Assembly: GCF_043555885.1 (NCBI RefSeq)
Contig: NZ_JBIGHX010000005.1
Coordinates: forward strand, 248,001-312,000
DNA length: 64,000 nt
Direction: 5' to 3'
Source: Pelomonas lactea
GTDB lineage: Bacteria; Pseudomonadota; Gammaproteobacteria; Burkholderiales; Burkholderiaceae_C
This document shows positions 57,279 through 64,000 of the stretch, one piece after another. The position numbers and the translations under genes are program-made. The first letter of the stretch is position 1; every line of letters begins with the position of its first letter. The notes beneath the pieces were generated by a model. It was not told where the DNA came from. It was given only the letters and a program-made list of their open reading frames with translations, and did no database searches.

Positions 57279-58588
57279 AAGTTCACGGCCTTGGTCTTCA
57301 GCCCGCGCGCCACCAGCGTCGCGTTGATGAGCTGCGCCTGCTCGCGGCTGGGGAAGGGCCAGACCGTGGCGCGCCAGCCTTCGGGCGTCTGGATGACGTC
57401 GGCCTGCAGCGAGTCGGGGTCACCGTGCACGCCCTTCAGGCTCTCCTTCATCTTCTTCAGCAGCGCCTCGGCATCGGCCTTGTTGCCCGGCGGGCCCACC
57501 AGCGCCACCGCGATCTTGGTGGGCGACTCGGCCATGCGCACCAGGCGCGGGTCGACGGGCTCGACGGCCTTCTCGATCGCCTTTTGCGCGGAGCGCTCGG
57601 TGGTTTTCTCCGCGGGGCTGGTGCCCGGTCTTTCCGTCGTCTTGCCAGTGGTGTCCGCTGCGGGCGGCGGCGCCGGCTTGTCGGCGCGCAGCGGCGGCCG
57701 GGTGATGCCGTCGGCGCGCTCGACCAGCCGTGGCCGGATGTCGGGCTGGGAGGCGGCGCTGTCGCTGGCGTCGGGCAGCGACGCGGCGGGCACGGGCACC
57801 GCCGCGGGCTCCACCGCCTGCGATGCCGGCGCCGAGGCGTGCTCCGCAACGCTGGCCGCCGATGCCGGTTCGGCGGGGGCGACCGGCGGTGGTGCCGTGG
57901 CGGGTGACGACGCGGCCGCCGCCGGGGGCTCAGGCGCCGGCTCGGCCGCGTGCCGCGGCCACAGCGCCCAGGCCGCCACCGCACCCAGCAGCGCGACCAC
58001 CGCGGCGGCGATCGCCAGGCGCCGCGGGTCCCACAGGCGCCGGCCGATGATTTGCGACGGGATGCCGCGGCCGCACAGCACGCGCGTGCGCGCGCTGCCC
58101 ACGTCGATGCCGGCGCTCATCAGGTACAGCTCGAACGGCCAGCCACCGTGGGCGCTGGCCAGCTTCTCGTCGATGACGATGACGCGCCAGGGCTGGGACT
58201 CGGGCGTCGCGGGCGGCTCGGCAAAACCGTGGGCCAGCGCAAAGCGCTCGATGCGGCCGGCGCCCAGCCCGGGCAGGAACTTCTCGCTGAAGGCGCGCCA
58301 CTGCGTGCGCGGCTGGCGCCCCGGCAGCCGGCCGGCCAGGCGTGCAGGCAGCGCCTGCAGCCGCTGCAGCCACACGGCGCCGCGCGACACCGGCGGCGAG
58401 CCGTGCAGCTCGTCGAACGCGCTGACCGCGTCGGTCAGCACCGGCTCGGCAAAGCCGCCCGCCTGCGCCGTCGCGCGCACGAAGGGCAGGGCGACGACAC
58501 CGACCGTGTGCACGTCGCCCACGCCGATGCGGCGGGCGAGGGGGTGGCGGTTGTGCCAGTCGACGATCTGTTCGGGCAGGCGCTCCAT
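57275..58588 (-). CDS. Membrane-anchored protein with Pro/Ala-rich linker and possible SPOR-like end
   Basis: A 437-residue protein; ATG 58588 (MERLPEQIVDWHNRHPLARR) is preferred over an upstream start near 58645. About 210 N-terminal residues are soluble and unlike anything I recognise. One membrane helix follows (LAIAAAVVALLGAVAAWALW), then a roughly 150-residue Ala/Pro/Ser/Thr-rich linker. The C-terminal 80 residues (IAVALVGPPGNKADAEALLK; ATVWPFPSREQAQLINATLV) have the repeat pattern of a SPOR domain, which binds denuded peptidoglycan, but the match is weak. Function unknown. Confidence 0.75.
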   Translation of the reverse strand: MERLPEQIVDWHNRHPLARRIGVGDVHTVGVVALPFVRATAQAGGFAEPVLTDAVSAFDELHGSPPVSRGAVWLQRLQALPARLAGRLPGRQPRTQWRAFSEKFLPGLGAGRIERFALAHGFAEPPATPESQPWRVIVIDEKLASAHGGWPFELYLMSAGIDVGSARTRVLCGRGIPSQIIGRRLWDPRRLAIAAAVVALLGAVAAWALWPRHAAEPAPEPPAAAASSPATAPPPVAPAEPASAASVAEHASAPASQAVEPAAVPVPAASLPDASDSAASQPDIRPRLVERADGITRPPLRADKPAPPPAADTTGKTTERPGTSPAEKTTERSAQKAIEKAVEPVDPRLVRMAESPTKIAVALVGPPGNKADAEALLKKMKESLKGVHGDPDSLQADVIQTPEGWRATVWPFPSREQAQLINATLVARGLKTKAVNF

Positions 58589-58726
58589 GACGCATGGATC
58601 ATCGCCCAGCGGCGTGTGCAGCGGCCGCCTGAACAGCGCTGCCAAGCGGGGTCAGTTGCTGTGGCAGCCGCCTCGGCGCCGGCCGTATCACGGGCCCGGC
58701 GGGGGAGCTGTCAGGCGCGTCGGCGC

Positions 58727-59386
58727 TCAGCCCAGCCGCTTCAGCAGCCAGGCGTTGATGTCGGCGATCTCCTCGGCGCAGACCGAGTGCGGCATGGGGT
58801 ACTGGTGCCACTCGATGTCGTGGCCCAGCGCAGCCAGCGCGTCGCGGCTGGCAGTGCCGCGCGGCAGCGCGACGATGGGATCCTGCGTGCCGTGGGCCAG
58901 GAAGAGAGGCAGGCCCGCGTTGGCGGCGTGGCGCTCGGCGGCGGTCGTCGCGGCCAGCGGCAGGTAGCCCGACATGCCCACCGCGCCGCCCAGCCGGTGC
59001 GGGTAGCGCAGCGCGGTCATCAGCGTCATCGCGCAGCCCTGCGAGAAGCCCATCAGCACGATGCGCTCGGCCGGCACGCCGCGCTCGCGCTCGCGGTCGA
59101 TGAGCTCGGCGATCAGGTGCTGCGACTCGCGCAGGCCGGCCTCGTCCTCGCGGCGCACGAGGTCGGTCACGAGGATGTCGTACCAGGCACGCATCACGTA
59201 GCCGTTGTTGATCGTCACGGGCCGCGTCGGCGCGTGCGGGAACACGTAGCGCACGGGGCCCAGGGCGGTCAGGTCCAGTTCGCCGCAGATGGGCACGAAG
59301 TCATAGCCGTCGGCGCCCAGACCGTGCAGCACGATGATGCTCGTGCGCGGGTTGGGGGCGGTCTCGATCTCATGGGTCTCAAGCAT
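58727..59386 (-). CDS. Carboxylesterase / phospholipase (alpha/beta-hydrolase)
   Basis: A 219-residue cytoplasmic esterase of the EstB/acyl-protein-thioesterase type. IVLHGLGADGYDFVPI is the oxyanion loop, GFSQGCAMTL holds the nucleophile Ser, and HGTQDPIVAL and PMPHSVCAEE hold the acid and His. The start at 59386 (MLETHEIE) overlaps the end of the upstream acetyltransferase gene by 8 bp. Confidence 0.92.
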   Translation of the reverse strand: MLETHEIETAPNPRTSIIVLHGLGADGYDFVPICGELDLTALGPVRYVFPHAPTRPVTINNGYVMRAWYDILVTDLVRREDEAGLRESQHLIAELIDRERERGVPAERIVLMGFSQGCAMTLMTALRYPHRLGGAVGMSGYLPLAATTAAERHAANAGLPLFLAHGTQDPIVALPRGTASRDALAALGHDIEWHQYPMPHSVCAEEIADINAWLLKRLG

Positions 59387-59837
59387 GGGGTTTCCAGTCT
59401 TCGATGCGCAGTTCAAACAATCGGTCGCCGTGCGCGTCCAGCGCGTCGCCGGTGGGGCGCCAGCCGGCGCGGCGGTAGAACGCCTCGGCGCGCGAGCCGG
59501 GCTGCGTGCCCAGGTCCAGCCGGCGGTGGCCCTGCGCGAACAGCCAGTCCACCATGACGTCGTGCAGCTGCCGGCCGTAGCCCTGGCCGTGCATGGCGGG
59601 GTCCACGAACATCGCCCAGATGTGGCCGTCGCGGGCGTCGCCGATGGCAAAGCCGGCAATCTTCAGGTTCGGCTCGGGCTCCAGCTCCACCACCCAGCCG
59701 CGGCCGAACACCTCCAGGTGGGCGTGCAGCTCGGCGTCGCCGATGCGGCCCGGCGTCAGCGTGTTCTCGGTGACGGCGTAGCGCACGCGCCAGATCTCGG
59801 CGGTGTCGTCGCGGGTGGCTTGGCGCAGGCGTGACAT
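59379..59837 (-). CDS. GNAT-family N-acetyltransferase
   Basis: A 152-residue acetyltransferase with VDPAMHGQGYGRQLHDVMV as the acetyl-CoA loop and AEAFYRRAGW near the C-terminus. It starts at 59837 and overlaps the esterase gene, forming a two-gene operon. Acceptor unknown. Confidence 0.9.
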   Translation of the reverse strand: MSRLRQATRDDTAEIWRVRYAVTENTLTPGRIGDAELHAHLEVFGRGWVVELEPEPNLKIAGFAIGDARDGHIWAMFVDPAMHGQGYGRQLHDVMVDWLFAQGHRRLDLGTQPGSRAEAFYRRAGWRPTGDALDAHGDRLFELRIEDWKPHA

Positions 59838-59888
59838 GCCGTCATTGTCGCGACAGCCGGCGCCGCGTTCGCGCTTCATGATGCCGGC

Positions 59889-60560
59889 ATGGGAAGCCTC
59901 TATCTCGTCCGCCACGGCCAGGCCAGCTTTGGTGCTGCCGACTACGACCAGCTCAGCGCCACCGGCCACGAGCAATGCCGCCTGCTGGGCGCCTACTGGC
60001 GCGAGCGCGGCCAGCGCTTCGACGCCGTCTTCACCGGCACGCTGCGCCGGCATGCGCAGTCGCTGGCGGGCATCGCCGAGGGGCTTGGCGACGACCTGCC
60101 CGCCGTCGCGCTGGCGGGCCTGAATGAGTACGACAGCGAGGCCATCGTGCGCGCCGTGCACCCCGAGCCGCTGGCCCGGCCTGCCGATGCCGAGTCGGTC
60201 AGGCAGCACTTCCGCCTGCTGCGCACGGGCCTGCTGGCCTGGATGCGCGGCGAGACGACACCGGAGGGCATGCCCACACATGCCGACTTCACAGCGGGCG
60301 TGGCCGACGCGCTGGCCCGCGTGCTGGCGCTGGGTGTCGGCCGCCAGGTGCTCATCGTCTCCAGCGGCGGGCCGATCTCGACGGCCGTGGGCCACGTGCT
60401 GGCCTGCCCGGCCGAGTCCGTCGTGGAGCTGAACCTGCGGCTGCGCAACTCGGCCGTGACGGAGTTCGTGTTCAACCCGAAGCGGCATCACCTCGTCACG
60501 TTCAACACCTTGCCGCATCTGGATACGGCGGCGACGCGCGGTCACATCACGCACGCTTGA
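59889..60560 (+). CDS. Histidine phosphatase family protein
   Basis: A 223-residue phosphoglycerate-mutase-like phosphatase. The catalytic YLVRHGQASFG is at the N-terminus, and VLIVSSGGPISTAVG holds the position where a second His is usual (here Ser-Gly-Gly), a known variation in this branch. It lies 14 bp before the methyltransferase gene. Confidence 0.9.
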   Translation: MGSLYLVRHGQASFGAADYDQLSATGHEQCRLLGAYWRERGQRFDAVFTGTLRRHAQSLAGIAEGLGDDLPAVALAGLNEYDSEAIVRAVHPEPLARPADAESVRQHFRLLRTGLLAWMRGETTPEGMPTHADFTAGVADALARVLALGVGRQVLIVSSGGPISTAVGHVLACPAESVVELNLRLRNSAVTEFVFNPKRHHLVTFNTLPHLDTAATRGHITHA

Positions 60561-60574
60561 GACAATCCGGCTCG

Positions 60575-61810
60575 ATGTTCACGAGCCTGATCACCCCCCC
60601 GCCCGCCCAGACCGCGCCCGCGCACGAGCGCTTCCTGCACCTGGTGCGCCTGGCGCTGGCCTCGGGCCAGTTCGGCAAGCTGCTGCTGTCCGGCCCTGTT
60701 GGGGGCGATGGGGAGGACCAGGACGTCGAGCGCCTGACCGTGCGGCTCGTCGAGCTGCGCGGTGAGCCGGCGCTGAGCTTCCTGTGGCGGCACCGCACCA
60801 AGGACATCACGAAGAACCACGCGCCCGAGGCCGGCGTGGCCGAGATCGCCGCGCTGCTGGGGGCGCGCTTTCGCAACGCGCACCTGCACACCGCTTCCGA
60901 GGAAGTGCAGTTCGCCGTCAGTCGCAAGGGCCGCGAGACGCTGCGCGTGACGCGCCTGGACGGTGCCGAGGACGCGCCCGCACCGGCCGCGCACGACAAG
61001 GCCAAGCAGCGCCCGCTGGAGATGGCGCACCCGGTGTGGCGCGCGCTGGGGCTGACCCACGTCGTCAAGGGCGAGCCGGCGCTGGTGCCGGCGATGGCGC
61101 GCAAGTGGAAGCAGATCAACCGCTTCGTCGAGATCCTGTCCTCGGCCGTCGAGGAAGCCGGCCTGCAGGGCCCCGTGCGTGTGGCCGACTTCGGCTCCGG
61201 CAAGGGCTACCTGACCTTCGCCGTGCACGACTGGCTGCTGGCCCACGGCCTGCAGCCGCGCGTGACCGGCATCGAGCTGCGCGACGACATGGTCAAGCTG
61301 TGCAACGCCGTCATCGACGGTGAGCAGCTGAGCGGTATCCGCTTCGACCAGGGCGACGTGCGCACGCAGGCCGTGCAGCCGCTGGACGTGATGATCGCGC
61401 TGCATGCCTGCGACATCGCCACCGACCATGCGCTGCACGTGGGCCTGCAGAGCGGCGCCAAGGTCATCATGAGCTCGCCCTGCTGCCACAAGGAGTTGCG
61501 CCCGCAGATGACGCTGCCGGCGGTGCTGCGGCCCATGCTGCAGCACGGCATCCACCTGGGCCAGGAGGCCGAGATGGTGACCGACAGCCTGCGCGCGCTG
61601 CTGCTGGAGAGCCGGGGCTACCGCACGCAGGTGTTCGAGTTCATCGCGCTGGAGCACACCAGCAAGAACAAGATGATCCTGGCCGTGAAGGCGCAGGGCC
61701 CGGCCGCCGAGGCGCTGGCCGCGCGTCGGCCCGAGCTGCTGGCGCAGATTGCCGAGATCAAGCGCTTCTACGGGCTGCGGGAGCAGCGGCTGGAGCAACT
61801 GCTCGCGTAG
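60575..61810 (+). CDS. SAM-dependent methyltransferase (Methyltransf_32-like)
   Basis: A 411-residue protein. The SAM-binding motif I is VADFGSGKGYLTFAVHD; IALHACDIATDHAL and SSPCCHKELRP are typical of this class, whose members include probable RNA methyltransferases. About 190 residues precede the catalytic domain. The substrate is unknown. Confidence 0.88.
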   Translation: MFTSLITPPPAQTAPAHERFLHLVRLALASGQFGKLLLSGPVGGDGEDQDVERLTVRLVELRGEPALSFLWRHRTKDITKNHAPEAGVAEIAALLGARFRNAHLHTASEEVQFAVSRKGRETLRVTRLDGAEDAPAPAAHDKAKQRPLEMAHPVWRALGLTHVVKGEPALVPAMARKWKQINRFVEILSSAVEEAGLQGPVRVADFGSGKGYLTFAVHDWLLAHGLQPRVTGIELRDDMVKLCNAVIDGEQLSGIRFDQGDVRTQAVQPLDVMIALHACDIATDHALHVGLQSGAKVIMSSPCCHKELRPQMTLPAVLRPMLQHGIHLGQEAEMVTDSLRALLLESRGYRTQVFEFIALEHTSKNKMILAVKAQGPAAEALAARRPELLAQIAEIKRFYGLREQRLEQLLA

Positions 61811-61893
61811 CGCGGCAGGTGTGAAAACATCCGGACGTGGCGGCCAATAACTGACAGACTGCCGGCACCCACCCCTTGAGGCGACCTGAAGAG

Positions 61894-63534
61894 ATGTCAT
61901 TGGCAACCCAGGCGAACGGTCTGGCTGGCGGCGTGCCGGTGGATCAGCTGCTCGTGCTGATCATCGACGAGGTCGAACTGTCGCGTTCGGTGCTGGCCAG
62001 CATGCTGCGCGATCTGGGCGTGCGCCACCAGCACCTGCACATGGCGCGCCGACCGGAGGAGGCACGCCGGCTGATCCGCAGCGCATCGCAGCCCTACGAC
62101 CTCATCATCAGCGACATGACGTTCCGGCAGCAGGGGCCGCACGACATGACCGGCCAGGACCTGCTGGACGAGCTGCGCCAGGCCAAGGGCCTGCCCATGC
62201 AGACGGCCTTCATCATGGTGACCGGCGAGGCCCGTTACCAGCATGTGGCCGAGGCGCTGGAAGGGGCGCTGGACGACTATCTGCTCAAGCCCATCACGGC
62301 GCGCCAGTTCGAGGAGCGGCTGCAGGTGGTGCTGGCGCGCAAGCTGGCCTTCAGAGCGGTGTTCCAGGCCATCGCGTCGGGTGACTACGCGAACGCCGCC
62401 GCGCTGTGCGAGGCCATGTTCCGCGACGGCGCGGGCTACGCGGTCTATGCCGCACGCATCGCGTCGGAGCTGTACCTGCGGCTGGGCCGGCTGGACGCCG
62501 CGCGGCGCATGCTCGAGGCGGTGCTGGCCTGCAAGGCCGTGCCGTGGGCGAAGCTGGGCCTGGCGCGGCTGGACCTCAGCGGCGCCGACGCCGACAAGGC
62601 CTGCCGCGCGCTGGAGACGCTGCTGACCGAGAACCCGGCCTATGCCGACGCCTACGACGTCTACGGGCACGCGCTGCTGGAGGACATGAAGGTCGAGGCC
62701 GCGGCCGACGTGCTGGCCAAGGCGGTGCAGATCACGCCCGGCAACGTCTCGCGCCTGCAGAAGCTGGGCTCGCTGCAGCTCTACCTGGGCCAGAGCGCGG
62801 AAGCGGCGCGCCACCTCGGCGCGGCGCTGACCATCGGGGCGCAGTCGCGGGCGCTGGACTACCAGGGCGTCGTCGCGCTGGCCATCGCGAGCCTGGACCT
62901 GGCCCAGGTGGACGGCGCCGAGCGGGCCTACCGCTGCCTGGAGGCGGCACTGGGCCGCCACCCCGACAGCTACCGGGTGCGCATGCTGAAGCTTGCCGCG
63001 GAGGTGGCGCTGCAGCTGGCGCTGCGCCGCGCCGCGTCGGCGCTGGCAGGGCTGCGCGAGCTGGCCGCGCAGATCGCCCAGCCCGAATTCACCTACGAAA
63101 TGGCCAGCAGCCTGCTGCAGCTGCTGGTGCGCAGCGCCGGCCAGCAACCCATTCCCGAGGCCATGACCTGGATCGCGCAGCTGGCGCGGCGCTTCTGCAT
63201 CTCGCGGCCGCGCACCCATCTGCTGGAGCTGGCCGCCGCGCCCATGCCGGCCGTCGAGCTGCTGGTGCGCGACATGGCCCAGGCCATCAACGCACAGGCC
63301 AACGAGGCGATGTCGTACCTGGTCGGCAAGCAGCACCAGCGCACGCTGGAGGCGCTGGCCGAGCTGGCCAGCACCAGCCTGAACGCACGCATCATCAACC
63401 TGGCCCGCGCGACGTTGAACCACCATGGCCAGCGCCTGCCGCCCGACGTGTTGCTGCGGCTGCGGCAGGCCATCGACCCGCTGCATGCCAGCCACACCGA
63501 CGCCGGCCGCCGGCTGGTGGCGCGACGAGACTGA
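61894..63534 (+). CDS. Response regulator with tetratricopeptide-like output region
   Basis: A 546-residue protein. The receiver domain (about 18-140) has acidic residues in LIIDEVE, the phospho-acceptor Asp74 in LIISDMTF and the Lys in DDYLLKPITA. The rest is helical repeats of TPR type (for example PAYADAYDVYGHALLEDMKV) with no DNA-binding or enzymatic domain. Such proteins relay phosphorylation through protein contacts. ATG 61894 with GAAGAG upstream is preferred over an in-frame TTG at 61876. No kinase is adjacent. Confidence 0.87.
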   Translation: MSLATQANGLAGGVPVDQLLVLIIDEVELSRSVLASMLRDLGVRHQHLHMARRPEEARRLIRSASQPYDLIISDMTFRQQGPHDMTGQDLLDELRQAKGLPMQTAFIMVTGEARYQHVAEALEGALDDYLLKPITARQFEERLQVVLARKLAFRAVFQAIASGDYANAAALCEAMFRDGAGYAVYAARIASELYLRLGRLDAARRMLEAVLACKAVPWAKLGLARLDLSGADADKACRALETLLTENPAYADAYDVYGHALLEDMKVEAAADVLAKAVQITPGNVSRLQKLGSLQLYLGQSAEAARHLGAALTIGAQSRALDYQGVVALAIASLDLAQVDGAERAYRCLEAALGRHPDSYRVRMLKLAAEVALQLALRRAASALAGLRELAAQIAQPEFTYEMASSLLQLLVRSAGQQPIPEAMTWIAQLARRFCISRPRTHLLELAAAPMPAVELLVRDMAQAINAQANEAMSYLVGKQHQRTLEALAELASTSLNARIINLARATLNHHGQRLPPDVLLRLRQAIDPLHASHTDAGRRLVARRD

Positions 63535-63567
63535 GCCTGACCCAGCCTGCATTGACCGAGGACCCTC

Positions 63568-63900
63568 ATGAGCACCGATCTCACCCCCGTCTTCCACCAG
63601 ATCGCGCGTGAACTGGCCGGCCAGCCGGGTGTCGAGCTGGCCGACAGCGCGAAGAAGTCGTTCGGCGCCGGCACGCTGAAGGTGCACGGCAAGATCTTTG
63701 CGATGGTGTCGTCGGCGGGGCACTTCGTCGTCAAGCTGCCGCGCGCCCGCGTCGAGGCGTTGGTGGCGCAGGGCGCCGGCGAGCGGTTCGACCCCGGCCA
63801 CGGCCGCGTCATGAAGGAGTGGCTGCAACTGGCCCGTCCTACGCCGGCGGTGTGTCTGGCGCTGTCGCGCGAGGCGCTGGCCTTCGTGGCGGGTGGCTGA
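63568..63900 (+). CDS. MmcQ/YjbR-like small protein
   Basis: A 110-residue protein with the YjbR/TfoX-like fold in outline (GKIFAMVSSAGHFVVKLPRA and MKEWLQL). The role of this family is unclear; some members bind DNA weakly. It lies 33 bp after the response regulator gene on the same strand. Confidence 0.75.
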   Translation: MSTDLTPVFHQIARELAGQPGVELADSAKKSFGAGTLKVHGKIFAMVSSAGHFVVKLPRARVEALVAQGAGERFDPGHGRVMKEWLQLARPTPAVCLALSREALAFVAGG

Positions 63901-63918
63901 GGTTCAGGCTCGGCCCGG

Positions 63919-64000
63919 TCAGGCTGCGCGACGGCGCCGCGCCAGCACGGCGAGGCAGCCCAGACCGGACGGCACCTGCGCCCAGCGGCCCGGCGCGGGC
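63919..64000 (-). CDS. C-terminal end of a probable PEP-CTERM protein (partial)
   Basis: The last 26 codons before a TGA on the minus strand read PAPGRWAQVPSGLGCLAVLA followed by RRRRAA. This has the layout of an exosortase sorting signal: a Pro-x-Pro motif, a hydrophobic run and an Arg cluster, with the usual Glu replaced by Ala. The gene continues beyond the right edge, so only the tail can be judged. Confidence 0.55.
   Translation of the reverse strand, partial: PAPGRWAQVPSGLGCLAVLARRRRAA

Overview
The window is a high-GC (about 70 percent by eye), gene-dense chromosomal segment of a Burkholderiales betaproteobacterium, most likely of the Roseateles/Mitsuaria/Rubrivivax type. The evidence is the housekeeping order (argB - HAD phosphatase - slmA; hisI-hisE-HIT-tatABC-DegQ-like protease-Nif3; mscL/petABC-sspA-sspB), a Bug-type solute receptor, a DUF1631 protein and several PEP-CTERM proteins. 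I see no phage, insertion sequence, rRNA operon or CRISPR array. One tRNA (Thr, UGU) is present.

Region 1 (1-3091): a small unknown protein, a phenylacetate-CoA-ligase-like enzyme and a Bug receptor on the plus strand, then a convergent glyoxalase-like gene behind a shared terminator.

Region 2 (3260-20702) is the most distinctive part: one plus-strand locus that reads as a beta-1,2-glucan (sophoro-oligosaccharide) utilisation system. It has a promoter with a perfect LacI-type operator, GH1 beta-glucosidase, LacI regulator, TonB-dependent receptor, GH144-like secreted endo-glucanase, an ABC sugar importer without its ATPase, a 543-bp composite inverted repeat, a 987-residue secreted (alpha/alpha)6-type protein of unknown activity, a lipoprotein esterase and a large GH94 phosphorylase resembling 1,2-beta-oligoglucan phosphorylase. 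Inferred flow: cutting and esterase trimming outside the cytoplasm, outer-membrane uptake by the TonB receptor, inner-membrane uptake by the ABC importer, then phosphorolysis to glucose-1-phosphate and GH1 cleavage of the remaining disaccharide.

Region 3 (20650-28338): a PEP-CTERM protein facing a NarL-type response regulator across a 16-bp palindrome, a convergent histidine kinase, dtd, a small membrane protein, argB, a HAD phosphatase, a second NarL-type regulator and slmA.

Region 4 (28363-49058) is mostly conserved core: DUF815 ATPase, NUDIX, hisI, hisE, DUF4870, HIT, tatABC, DegQ/DegS-like protease, Nif3-like protein, M14 and DUF885 peptidases, pdxA, DUF1631, mscL, the cytochrome bc1 complex (petABC), sspA/sspB, tRNA-Thr, a DUF721 protein and secA.

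Region 5 (49290-64000): two PEP-CTERM proteins, argJ, prolyl oligopeptidase, GNAT, a DsbA-like protein with a degenerate metallo-beta-lactamase-fold protein opposite a LysR regulator, a membrane-anchored protein with a possible SPOR-like end, a carboxylesterase, GNAT, histidine phosphatase, methyltransferase, a response regulator with a repeat-rich helical region, a YjbR-like protein and the C-terminal end of what looks like another PEP-CTERM protein running off the right edge.

The strongest lead is the region 2 locus with its unassigned 987-residue protein, its operator and the intragenic second operator-like site.
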